64,000 nucleotides of DNA from Pseudobutyrivibrio sp. Lineage in GTDB: Bacteria; Bacillota; Clostridia; Lachnospirales; Lachnospiraceae. The stretch spans positions 1-64,000 of the forward strand of contig JAILKL010000076.1 in assembly GCA_024693775.1 (NCBI GenBank), given 5' to 3'. The stretch's first letter is position 1. Each line of letters starts with the position of its first letter. Under the pieces are notes generated by a model. That model saw only the letters and a list, made by a program, of their open reading frames with translations, was not told the DNA's origin and ran no database searches. Positions 44,299 through 51,850 of this stretch are shown in pieces. Both the position numbers and the translations under genes were made by a program.

Positions 44299-45414
44299 TT
44301 ATGCTTCTCTCTTATATACATTTATAGAATCCATTAAATATTTAATTTCCATTCTAGTGCAACTATCATTAGTTATTAATACTTTTTTTCTTCTAAGTAA
44401 ATTAGTATCTAAATTTACACATTCGAGCTGACATGTGCTTCCATCAAAAGCAAAAATATTTTTGCCTATTCTTTCTAATTGAATATATTTATACTGTTCT
44501 TTTTTTTCCTCCTTTCTCAAAAATGATGATTTAAAAAATTTATTCTTCTCCATTTTTTTTGAGTCAATATCAAAGCATAACGATTCATCTGCCATTCCTG
44601 GTAATAACCATATTTTATTATCAATTAAAATACTTAAATAAAAAGATATTCTCCAGTACTTAAATCCCTCCACATGATAATCATATGTGGATATGATGCC
44701 CTCTGAATCGTAATTGATTATTTTTCCATTTTCATTTTGTGGAAATAACCAAATATTATCGCCATCATTTTCCATGATCCGATTTTGATTTTCAGAGTCA
44801 TTCAATTTATATACAACGCTAATGTTGTGTGTTCGAGTGTCAAATGACATTAATGCCGCTTCAACACGAGAATAAAAAATAACATTATCTTTTTTTATGA
44901 TACCTTTTGTTGAAAACGCCAATAGATTATTACTCTTTATTCTTATTAAATTTGGCATTTTATCATACAAATAAATCAGTGTATTGGTCTCTAAATTCAC
45001 ACAAACAATACAAGGATATGTTTCAGGAAATAAAAATAATTTTCCGTCTTTTATAACTGAAAATGAAAATTTAGCATCTTCACTGTAAGGATATTTAATC
45101 AAATCTTGGCTTGGTTCTTTTATTTCAATTGAATCCCAAGTTTTATTTTCAATATTGTATATATCTAATGTATTTCCTTTTCTTGGTATGCAATATACTT
45201 TTCCTTCGTTATAAATGAGTTGAGAAAATCTCATAAAACTCGTATCTTTTCTTGGATAATAACTGTCAAAATCCAACGCCAAGTTTTCCTCATCAAGCCA
45301 AAACATACCTGATAAATCAATCTTTCTACTAAAGCATAATGCTCTATTATTAACATTAACTATATTTTCAATTACCCATGGATCTTGTAAGTTCATATCA
45401 AGAGATTGTGACAT
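44299..45414 (-). CDS. Predicted beta-propeller (kelch-like) hypothetical protein
   Basis: I do not recognise the family with confidence. The 371 residues contain repeated short units of the type IYNEGKVYCIPRKGNTLDIYNIENKTWDSI, VIKDGKLFLFPETYPCIVCVNLETNTL and DDGDNIWLFPQNENGKIINYD-like segments, about six or seven blades, as in kelch or WD-like propellers. No signal peptide or membrane helix is seen, so it should be cytoplasmic. It follows the NodB-like and radical SAM genes in the same direction and may be a scaffold or a lectin-like partner. The function is unknown. Confidence 0.55.
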   Translation of the reverse strand: MSQSLDMNLQDPWVIENIVNVNNRALCFSRKIDLSGMFWLDEENLALDFDSYYPRKDTSFMRFSQLIYNEGKVYCIPRKGNTLDIYNIENKTWDSIEIKEPSQDLIKYPYSEDAKFSFSVIKDGKLFLFPETYPCIVCVNLETNTLIYLYDKMPNLIRIKSNNLLAFSTKGIIKKDNVIFYSRVEAALMSFDTRTHNISVVYKLNDSENQNRIMENDGDNIWLFPQNENGKIINYDSEGIISTYDYHVEGFKYWRISFYLSILIDNKIWLLPGMADESLCFDIDSKKMEKNKFFKSSFLRKEEKKEQYKYIQLERIGKNIFAFDGSTCQLECVNLDTNLLRRKKVLITNDSCTRMEIKYLMDSINVYKREA

Positions 45415-45441
45415 ATATCTTTTCCTCCACGTAGTCTATTT

Positions 45442-46110
45442 TTATAAGAAAGAAAAACCCGCCTTTTTATAGATTTCTAGCAAACATTCAATCTTATCTT
45501 TCTGCTCATCAAAACACCATTCATGCGTGAAAACTGACACATATTCTTTATCTACAAAACAATGTTCTTCATCTATATGGTCCATTTTTTCCACCCAACA
45601 TCTAGTTCTTCTATGTATAAGTCCACAATCTAAAAACAAATCATTTTTGTCATATTTCAAGCAATCGTCATCCGGATAAAATATAGTTTTTATACCTTCG
45701 TCATAAAGAAATGCTTTTTGTTCAGCACTACAAAACCATGAATGTAATCTTAATGTATCCGTTTCGCCCATATTCATCTTTTTTATGGTCGATTGAACTA
45801 GTTCGTACCCAGCTTTGTATCCACTATCTTCTCTGAAAGATAGTTTGCTTTTTGAATGAAATCCAAACCTAAGCCAATCTTTATTATCTGCAAAGTCACT
45901 CTTATATTTTTCAGGAATCTCAGATATCAAATAATCTTCCGAACAAGCTATTAAATACAAAGTAACTTTTAGCCCATATTTTTTATGCCATTGCAATAGC
46001 TGTCCATATAAATTTAAATCAAAAATAGAATTCGGCTTATTATTAGAAATATATCTAAAAGAACGCCAAACATCATCAATAGAAAAATGTATAAAATTAT
46101 CTGTCGTCAT
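45442..46110 (-). CDS. Polysaccharide deacetylase-like (NodB fold) protein
   Basis: HFSIDDVWRSF near residue 10 matches the first NodB motif with the paired aspartates. FGFHSKSKLSF and DTLRLHSWFCSAEQKAFLYDEGIKTIFYPDD resemble later metal and catalytic motifs of deacetylases. At about 222 residues it is a single cytoplasmic domain. The start at ATG 46110 overlaps the upstream stop as ATGA and is preferred; ATG 46122 is possible, and neither has a clear ribosome site. It might remove an N-acetyl or other acyl group from a lipid-linked sugar. Confidence 0.65.
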   Translation of the reverse strand: MTTDNFIHFSIDDVWRSFRYISNNKPNSIFDLNLYGQLLQWHKKYGLKVTLYLIACSEDYLISEIPEKYKSDFADNKDWLRFGFHSKSKLSFREDSGYKAGYELVQSTIKKMNMGETDTLRLHSWFCSAEQKAFLYDEGIKTIFYPDDDCLKYDKNDLFLDCGLIHRRTRCWVEKMDHIDEEHCFVDKEYVSVFTHEWCFDEQKDKIECLLEIYKKAGFSFL

Positions 46111-47312
46111 TCTACAAACCATTCTGTTACATCACAATTTGATGGAACCCACTTCCCCAAACTTTTCCTTTCCCTTATAGAACAATAGTCACATATATCT
46201 AATCTCTGTTGCATCCATTCATACAAGAATTCAGGATCATTTATTTCATATAAATCTAGCGATATATTTTTAGTAGATTGTTCAAACTCCTCTGTAAAAT
46301 AGCCTTTGAAATTATCTTCAAGAAGTTTTACTCTTCTCATAGAAAAACAACATGCGAGCTTTCCATCTCTCATTGTTAAACATTGATGGCCATCTTTATG
46401 AAATCGGCAAAACAACCAATCATATTTTTTTTGTTTTTTAAATGTATATGGAATCTTCCATGAATTTTTATCTTCATCTAAAGCATCGCCAATTATCTGT
46501 AAGTTTATCTGTGACTCAGACAATTTATCTATCTTTTCAACAGTTGCTTCAATATCCTTGTATTTTACTGGATAAAGAGTCCAATTAAGCGTAATGTTAC
46601 ACTTGCCTAGTCTTCTCCAAACATCATCCTGTTGTGTATTAAACAGTACTCCATTTGTTGAACAACTAAAAAATACTCTTGGAAAAAGATCTCTTGCATA
46701 CTCTACAAACTCAACAAATTTGGGATGAAGGAACACATCTCCTCCAGTAAAATTTATGTGTTGTATGTTATCGCCGCAAAGATTTTTCAATTTCATTAAA
46801 TCTTTTTTGTAATCATCAAAATTATACATTCCACTTTTTGAAAGAGGTGCAGCAACTGTACACCCATAACATTTTATTCCAGCACAAAAATCACATACTG
46901 GTACTATTATTGTGATATTCTCAACATCTCCACACCTATCTAAAACATTTTGTTTCCATACTTTATTTAGATATATTAAATCATCCTCTAAAAATAATAA
47001 CTTGGGTAGAATTTCAGAATAATAACAACTATCTATAGTTAAAAATAACTTTGTCTTACCTTTTTTATATCTTTCCTTAAACTCTTTTAAGGTTATAGTA
47101 TTATTCTCAGTTGAGTTTCGATGTATATCATCAGATACCACATGTCCATTTATTTTAACATCACATATCTGCAAATATTTATCAAAAGCTCTTGCAATCT
47201 TACCATTCCCAAAAAGCCAAATTTCTTCCGCATTTGGAATAACTTCTTCAAAAAGCATATCTAGTTTTTCAAAATCTTTTTCCCCAATTTCATTCATATT
47301 CATGTAACTCAT
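46107..47312 (-). CDS. Radical SAM/SPASM-like protein with N-terminal Rossmann-like domain
   Basis: The N-terminal domain (IWLFGNGKIARAFDKYLQI, about 30-120) is of the shared type. The radical SAM part begins VPVCDFCAGIKCYGC near residue 135, where the usual CxxxCxxC is stretched to Cx4Cx2C, and goes on with INFTGGDVFLHPKFVEFVEYA. The C-terminal cysteines (CCFSMRR; DICDYCSIRERK) look like a SPASM cluster. Length 401. It heads a transcript with the NodB-like and propeller genes. The substrate is unknown. Confidence 0.75.
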   Translation of the reverse strand: MSYMNMNEIGEKDFEKLDMLFEEVIPNAEEIWLFGNGKIARAFDKYLQICDVKINGHVVSDDIHRNSTENNTITLKEFKERYKKGKTKLFLTIDSCYYSEILPKLLFLEDDLIYLNKVWKQNVLDRCGDVENITIIVPVCDFCAGIKCYGCTVAAPLSKSGMYNFDDYKKDLMKLKNLCGDNIQHINFTGGDVFLHPKFVEFVEYARDLFPRVFFSCSTNGVLFNTQQDDVWRRLGKCNITLNWTLYPVKYKDIEATVEKIDKLSESQINLQIIGDALDEDKNSWKIPYTFKKQKKYDWLFCRFHKDGHQCLTMRDGKLACCFSMRRVKLLEDNFKGYFTEEFEQSTKNISLDLYEINDPEFLYEWMQQRLDICDYCSIRERKSLGKWVPSNCDVTEWFVE

Positions 47313-47429
47313 ATTGCCCCTCTATTCCATTAATTCACTTAAACAATAAAATAACCATTGATGGTATAGCAATCATACTGTTTTAATCTATTACCCTTTT
47401 AATTACTTATGTTTTTTACATTTTTTCGT

Positions 47430-47457
47430 ATAATATACCTTAATTACATAACCTCAA
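47430..47457 (-). promoter_or_regulatory. Possible promoter for the 47312-44299 genes
   Basis: On the minus strand TTGAGG (47452-47457) and TATTAT (47430-47435) lie 16 bp apart in the only sizable gap (140 bp) of this part of the island. The -35 element overlaps the stop of the methyltransferase gene. The leader would be about 110 bases. AT-rich DNA gives many such matches, so confidence is low. Confidence 0.35.
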
Positions 47458-48389
47458 GGTTTTCTCACAAGAGTAATACAATCCATATTAGAAGCGCTCC
47501 AATCTATTACTACTTGATCTACGATTTCAAATCCATTTCGATATGCTAAATGGGCAAATATTTTTTTGCTCATAAAGCTCCTCCCACCTGGATTAGTTGT
47601 TCCTCCAAACCAATTTCTGTAATCAGAGTCATCATTTGAATGGTGAAACAGTGCATACCCCCCTTTTTTTAGTATTCTGTAAGTCTCACTAAGATAAGAA
47701 TTAATATCTATTAATTCAAAATGAACCATTGCGTCATAGGTAAATAAGGAAGTGTACGCAGAGCTACCTAAATCTGATAAATCCTTCCCATTATTACAAT
47801 AATATGAAATATTATCTTTTCCGTTAAATCTTTCTTTACAGAAATTTAAATTTTGCTCAAGGATATCAACTAACATTATCTGCTTAGCTTTATCATAATA
47901 ATAGGGTACATGCCTTCCTCTCCCGCACGCCAACTCTACAACCGATGTAAGATCCAATTTGCAAAAGAGTTTATAAAAGACTGAATTTGAATTCCAAAAT
48001 ACATTCAGATTCTTTTCATATTCCGATTTTTCAAAATAACTATCCATTTCATGTACATGATAATATGCACAATAATCTCTATAGATATCATTTCGGTTCA
48101 TCCCTTTAGTTTCACTAAGCCATGAAAAAATATCATCGTAGTATTTTTCATTATTTTTTTCTAACACATTACTTATTTCATCATGATTTTGTGTCCCCTT
48201 TTGAACTCCTATAACAAAATAATCATTAAGCTTTCTTGCTTCCTTATAATCGACTACTCTCTTGCCCAAAAAATTCTTTAAATCTTTTGCTCTTATATCA
48301 CAGAATAAATTAACTTCACTATCAAATCCTAAATAACTTATAAATGCAAAATTTTCTTTAGCAATTTTACCTGCTCCATAAATAATCAT
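47454..48389 (-). CDS. Class I SAM methyltransferase with N-terminal Rossmann-like domain
   Basis: Residues 1-95 begin MIIYGAGKIAKENFAFISYLG and include FCDIRAKDLKNFLGKRVVDY, the shared domain. Residues 110-300 are a methyltransferase with VVELACGRGRHVPYYYDKAKQIMLVDI (SAM motif I), then YTSLFTYDAMVHFELIDINSYLSETYRILKKGG. Acceptor unknown; a sugar or lipid-linked glycan fits the context. It is the first intact gene of the island on the right side. Confidence 0.8.
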   Translation of the reverse strand: MIIYGAGKIAKENFAFISYLGFDSEVNLFCDIRAKDLKNFLGKRVVDYKEARKLNDYFVIGVQKGTQNHDEISNVLEKNNEKYYDDIFSWLSETKGMNRNDIYRDYCAYYHVHEMDSYFEKSEYEKNLNVFWNSNSVFYKLFCKLDLTSVVELACGRGRHVPYYYDKAKQIMLVDILEQNLNFCKERFNGKDNISYYCNNGKDLSDLGSSAYTSLFTYDAMVHFELIDINSYLSETYRILKKGGYALFHHSNDDSDYRNWFGGTTNPGGRSFMSKKIFAHLAYRNGFEIVDQVVIDWSASNMDCITLVRKP

Positions 48390-48529
48390 ACTTTTGCCAT
48401 TTTTCGATTATTAAATAATCCGATAATCGCTTCCCTTTCTCCTATATTTCTCTACAAAACATATCACATAAAAAACGTGTTTCACGCAAATGGTTAAACA
48501 ACCACTTGATATATTTGTGCTGTTTGTGA

Positions 48530-48811
48530 TTAAAGCGAGACTTTATCCAAACCATAATTTCTTGCAGAAGAAAGACCACCGTTCTTTTTTTCATATAAAT
48601 GAAAAAACGGGTTTTCATTCGCATACTCTCTAAGTATCTTTAATGAACCATCTGTAGAACCATCATCAACCAAGATGACTTCATAATCATTTGCATCTTG
48701 ACTTACAATGCTGTCTAAACACTCTTTCAGCCATTTTTCAACATTGTATACAGGCACAATGATAGATGTCATAGGTTTTTCAAATTGTTCGTTCTGATAA
48801 TCCTTTCCCAT
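48530..48811 (-). pseudogene. Truncated GT2 glycosyltransferase (N-terminal fragment)
   Basis: Only about 93 residues remain: IIVPVYNVEKWLKECLDSIVSQDANDYEV, ILVDDGSTDGS and GGLSSARNYGLDK. A complete GT2 enzyme would go on for at least 150 more residues, and the DxD site is missing. The reading frame stops right after the ARN motif, and downstream DNA shows no continuing homology that I can see. It marks the degraded right end of the glycosyltransferase island. Confidence 0.75.
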
Positions 48812-48920
48812 AATTCGCATCTATTTGTTTGGATCTTTAATCTTTCTGATTTTCGATCTTCCCCCCTCTACATAGCTTTGCAAAACTTTTTTGACGCTCC
48901 ATAATGCAACCGTTTCAATT

Positions 48921-48953
48921 AAAAACGCTCCACACCTTTCACGATGTGAAGCG
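48921..48953 (-). terminator. Rho-independent terminator
   Basis: On the minus strand the 9-bp stem CGCTTCACA/TGTGGAGCG (945-953 with 926-934 of 48 kb, one wobble pair) is followed by a run of five T (48921-48925). It has no gene directly upstream, so it may belong to a deleted gene. Confidence 0.65.
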
Positions 48954-49144
48954 CATTGCTTACAATATTACCTTAAAACTCCCCATCGGCCATTTTATTC
49001 AAGTAATCTCCCATAACTCCCAGCTCATAGAATGGTTATAATTCCACGAGTAATTAGTATATGGTTATTATAGTTAAATGACCGCTTATTATCAATACAA
49101 TTGGCATTTGTACACGGAATTGTCACACTTTTCCGTTTGTAAAC

Positions 49145-49178
49145 AAATGGCTTCGCAGCATCAGCCGCGAAGCCATTT
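49145..49178 (-). terminator. Rho-independent terminator of the small gene
   Basis: The perfect 12-bp stem AAATGGCTTCGC/GCGAAGCCATTT (49145-49156 with 49167-49178) has a 10-nt loop. The end lies 8 bp past the stop of the small gene. T-rich flanks on both sides may allow action in both directions. Confidence 0.75.
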
Positions 49179-49186
49179 TCATCTTT

Positions 49187-49417
49187 CTATTCTTGTCCAA
49201 CTGTTTTTGCCAAACGTTCTCTTCTATATTCATCAGCAATATAATCAGGTCCATTCATCCACATATCTGTACTTTCATCGAATAGCATAGCCGCTGTTTG
49301 AGACTTCATGAACCTAAAAAAAGCTTTTGTTCTAGATATTTTTTGCTCCCTAGCTATATTAATTGATGCCATAGCTGCCAAAAGTTGCATTGTATATTCG
49401 TATTTGCTAACTTTCAT
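49187..49417 (-). CDS. Small hypothetical protein
   Basis: This 76-residue protein begins MKVSKYEYTMQLLAAMASINIARE and has a helical, charged C-terminal part with FMKSQTAAMLFDESTDMW and a YIADEYRRERL end. The start at 49417 is favoured because GAAGGAGA lies about eight bases upstream; an earlier start at 49444 is unlikely. I do not recognise it. Size, isolation, and the hipBA module nearby would fit a small toxin-antitoxin or phage-like orphan, but this is speculation. Confidence 0.5.
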   Translation of the reverse strand: MKVSKYEYTMQLLAAMASINIAREQKISRTKAFFRFMKSQTAAMLFDESTDMWMNGPDYIADEYRRERLAKTVGQE

Positions 49418-49484
49418 TAGCTTGTCTCCTTCTTCAAGAATCATATTGATAATCCCTTCACTTTAAGATAATGTTCCAAATCTG

Positions 49485-49905
49485 CTAGATTCGCCACATC
49501 ACCTTCACATACTCTTCTTTCTTATCCCGCATAATCTCAAATCCAGTGATAATATCATCCACAGCAAATTCATGTGTGATAAGCTTCTCAGGCTCAATCT
49601 TGCCCTGCTGCAATCGCTCGATTACATAATGCCAATCGTCATTATCCGCATGGGTAAAGGTGGAATTCCAGGTGCCAACTAATGTAAGTTGATTTCTGAG
49701 AATCTTCCAATAAGTTCCCCTAGGCAGATTCATGTCGCTATGAGAATTGCCTACAGTACATACACTGCCACTTGGTGCTGCTGCATCAATTCCTGTTACC
49801 AGGCTTTCCGGCTTTCCAATACACTCAAAGAATACATCTATCCCTATTCCATCCGTATTCTCCATAATCCATTGGTCTAATAACTTTCGTGCCTGGCCCC
49901 GTTAC
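49485..49905 (-). pseudogene. 3' fragment of a zinc alcohol dehydrogenase (paralogue of the intact gene at 51836)
   Basis: About 140 residues align with the last third of the protein at 51836-52936: VFFECIGKPESL versus VFFECIGSQESL, TYWKILRNQLTL in both, FEIMRDKKEEYVKVMW in both. Similarity begins at about 49905 (QARKLLDQWIM), right after an in-frame stop, and the cofactor and zinc-binding parts are missing. The fragment and the intact copy lie on either side of hipBA, which suggests that the region was rearranged when the toxin module came in. Confidence 0.85.
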
Positions 49906-49935
49906 AATATTATTACATCCTTAAATGGTCCCTAA

Positions 49936-51177
49936 CTAAACAAATGCCACTTTCATTCGTTCAATTTCTCCTCTTCCAACACCATATTTAGAAGCTAGAT
50001 TTTTCCAGTTATTGGTAACAATATCTTTTATTTCATCTACCATTTTTTCCGCATCTTTTTTCTCTATTCCATAATATGGTGCCGCATCAATGGCAACATC
50101 AAAATCTAACATAGACTCAGTATCATTTATATTTAGAGATAAGTATCGTCCATATAAATCTGGATTCACATCATACATTGGAGATAAGCTCCAACCATCA
50201 TTTTCTAATATAAATCCGTGATTTCTGAAATGGTCGTCTGTATTAGACACGGCAATACTAAATACAATTCGTTTCCATAATTCCTTAATGTCATCCTTCG
50301 GATGCGCCCCATTTGCCTTAAGGAAGGAAACAATTTCTAAATAACTACTTCCATCTGCTGCATTTGCTCCATCACTCTTTCCAAGCATTGTCATTGCAGA
50401 TGAAAAGTGTATTCTTTTTTCGCCATCCCTATCGAATCTTTTTACAAGAAATGTTGTTCCAAGCTTTGAAAATTTCTCCGCTTTAGCTTCAGGCACATTT
50501 AGGCCACACATTATCGCCAAATCATGCACTACCATTTCCCATGCTCCCGAATCTATGTCATCATGTTTCGATGGGAATTTTGCAATCCAAAGTGTCTCAT
50601 CTGGAGCTTTTACCGATGCCTTTGGACGAGCTCCACCCAATGAAGAACCTGGTGCCAACAATTGCTTTAACCACTTATCATCTAGTCCATTATCTTCATT
50701 TTCAAATGCAATTGATGCTTGCTCCAATTCTCTAAGAGAAGTCCATGGTGGAGTTGAGAATTCAACATCATCCGAAAGGAATGGTCCATCTTCATTTGTT
50801 TTAAATCTTAAGCCTCCCATTCTAGATTCGTCGTAAACACCTAACAAATAATCACTTTCTAAAAGCTTCCTTGGGCGCTCATTATTTTCCCTAGCTCGCA
50901 ATTCCTCTCTACGATCCATAAGCTTTCGGCCCCATCTATCTGGACACGAATCTGCGAACGCTCCAAATATTTTTTTATCATCATTGATATACTGCCTGCC
51001 TTTATATAATTGCAAGTCTGGATCAATAACAAAATTTTGTTGTTTCAACCATTCTTCAGAATATTCGAAGCTGTAAAATTCTCTACCACGCACATTAGAT
51101 ACGTTTATCTTACCAACCAATTCGTTATCGAATTGTTCAAAATCAGCATATACAAATATTTCTTTTCCTGATTCCAT
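49936..51177 (-). CDS. hipA: HipA family toxin kinase
   Basis: 413 residues with an N-terminal sub-domain, the autophosphorylation loop PGSSLGGARPKASV (about 180), FLVKRFDRDGEKR, the catalytic VSNTDDHFRNHGFI (about 305-318) and metal-binding LSPMYDVNP. These are all intact, so it is a potentially active serine/threonine kinase of the HipA type that phosphorylates glutamyl-tRNA synthetase or similar translation targets. It is co-transcribed with hipB (8 bp gap), whose product should inhibit it and repress the operon. Confidence 0.92.
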   Translation of the reverse strand: MESGKEIFVYADFEQFDNELVGKINVSNVRGREFYSFEYSEEWLKQQNFVIDPDLQLYKGRQYINDDKKIFGAFADSCPDRWGRKLMDRREELRARENNERPRKLLESDYLLGVYDESRMGGLRFKTNEDGPFLSDDVEFSTPPWTSLRELEQASIAFENEDNGLDDKWLKQLLAPGSSLGGARPKASVKAPDETLWIAKFPSKHDDIDSGAWEMVVHDLAIMCGLNVPEAKAEKFSKLGTTFLVKRFDRDGEKRIHFSSAMTMLGKSDGANAADGSSYLEIVSFLKANGAHPKDDIKELWKRIVFSIAVSNTDDHFRNHGFILENDGWSLSPMYDVNPDLYGRYLSLNINDTESMLDFDVAIDAAPYYGIEKKDAEKMVDEIKDIVTNNWKNLASKYGVGRGEIERMKVAFV

Positions 51178-51185
51178 TATTTACC

Positions 51186-51497
51186 TCATTTTCTAACTCT
51201 TTTTTTTATAGGCAATTCTAAGTCTTGTAACTTTCTGCCTAATTCATCATCTTTCGCCACTAGCAATAAATCTTTATCCATGTAGTTAAGTGCATGCAGA
51301 ACAGCTGCATAACAACCAATGGCAACAGATGATGCCCCCTTCTCAATAGATACAAGCGTAGCTCTACTAATCCCCGCTCTCTCTGCCACCAATTCTGCAG
51401 ATAGCTTTCTACGCAATCTCGCATATTTTATTTGTAATCCCATTTCTTGTAATATTTCTTCTGTTTCTGGTAATAATACTATTGACTTCTTTGCCAT
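51186..51497 (-). CDS. hipB: HipB-like XRE antitoxin
   Basis: 103 residues with a helix-turn-helix of Cro/CI type: LQIKYARLRRKLSAELVAERAGISRATLVSIEKG (about 17-50), then VAIGCYAAVLHAL. The basic tail LPIKKRVRK is typical of small antitoxins. AGGAGAT lies close ahead of ATG 51497, and a good promoter (51521-51550) precedes it. It should bind this promoter and the HipA protein. Confidence 0.9.
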   Translation of the reverse strand: MAKKSIVLLPETEEILQEMGLQIKYARLRRKLSAELVAERAGISRATLVSIEKGASSVAIGCYAAVLHALNYMDKDLLLVAKDDELGRKLQDLELPIKKRVRK

Positions 51498-51520
51498 ATT
51501 ATCATCTCCTTACATCAATA

Positions 51521-51550
51521 ATATTAAACAAATCTATGCAGTTTTGTCAA
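51521..51550 (-). promoter_or_regulatory. hipBA promoter
   Basis: TTGACA (51545-51550, consensus match) and TAATAT (51521-51526) lie 18 bp apart on the minus strand, 24 bases from the hipB start. HipB probably represses here, although I see no perfect palindrome. Confidence 0.6.
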
Positions 51551-51814
51551 ATTTTATCAACTTAAGTATAATATAAACGTTTTTGAAATTAAAAAAATCC
51601 TAAAATGAATCCTTCTGAAAATTTCGAATTTCATTAATGCCAAACTCATCTGTTGCTAGCAAATTATTTAATGCGCTATGTTTTTTATGATCTTTATTTT
51701 TGTCTCATCTGGGAACATATTTGTAAGTAATCCAACATCCGATAAAAATAACTTAAATAGGTTTCTTTTTTCACTTAGCAGCAATGGTATTTTTGTAACT
51801 TTTCCAACTTTCTC
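51551..51814. other. Non-coding AT-rich spacer
   Basis: Between the hipBA promoter and the terminator of the dehydrogenase operon I see no gene, RNA or repeat. The flanking operons are independent. Confidence 0.5.
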
Positions 51815-51818
51815 CATT

Positions 51819-51850
51819 AAAAAACGCCACCAGAATCATCTGGTAGCGTT
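51819..51850 (-). terminator. Terminator overlapping the end of the dehydrogenase gene
   Basis: On the minus strand a 12-bp stem (51839-51850 with 51823-51834, one G-U pair) has a 4-nt loop, and six T follow. The stop codon of the dehydrogenase gene (51836-51838) lies within the loop, so the last four codons form the stem. It ends the four-gene operon that starts at 55674. Confidence 0.85.

Larger units (their letters stand above)
48812..49186. other. Non-coding stretch between fragments
   Basis: No gene is visible. It holds two minus-strand terminators (listed separately) and AT-rich DNA. The order of terminators without a gene between them suggests that genes have been lost here. Confidence 0.5.

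Noticed and set aside
48442..48624. 60-residue frame next to the GT2 fragment
   Set aside because: It overlaps the fragment in another frame, shows no glycosyltransferase motif and has no ribosome site; it could be a shifted remnant but nothing supports this.
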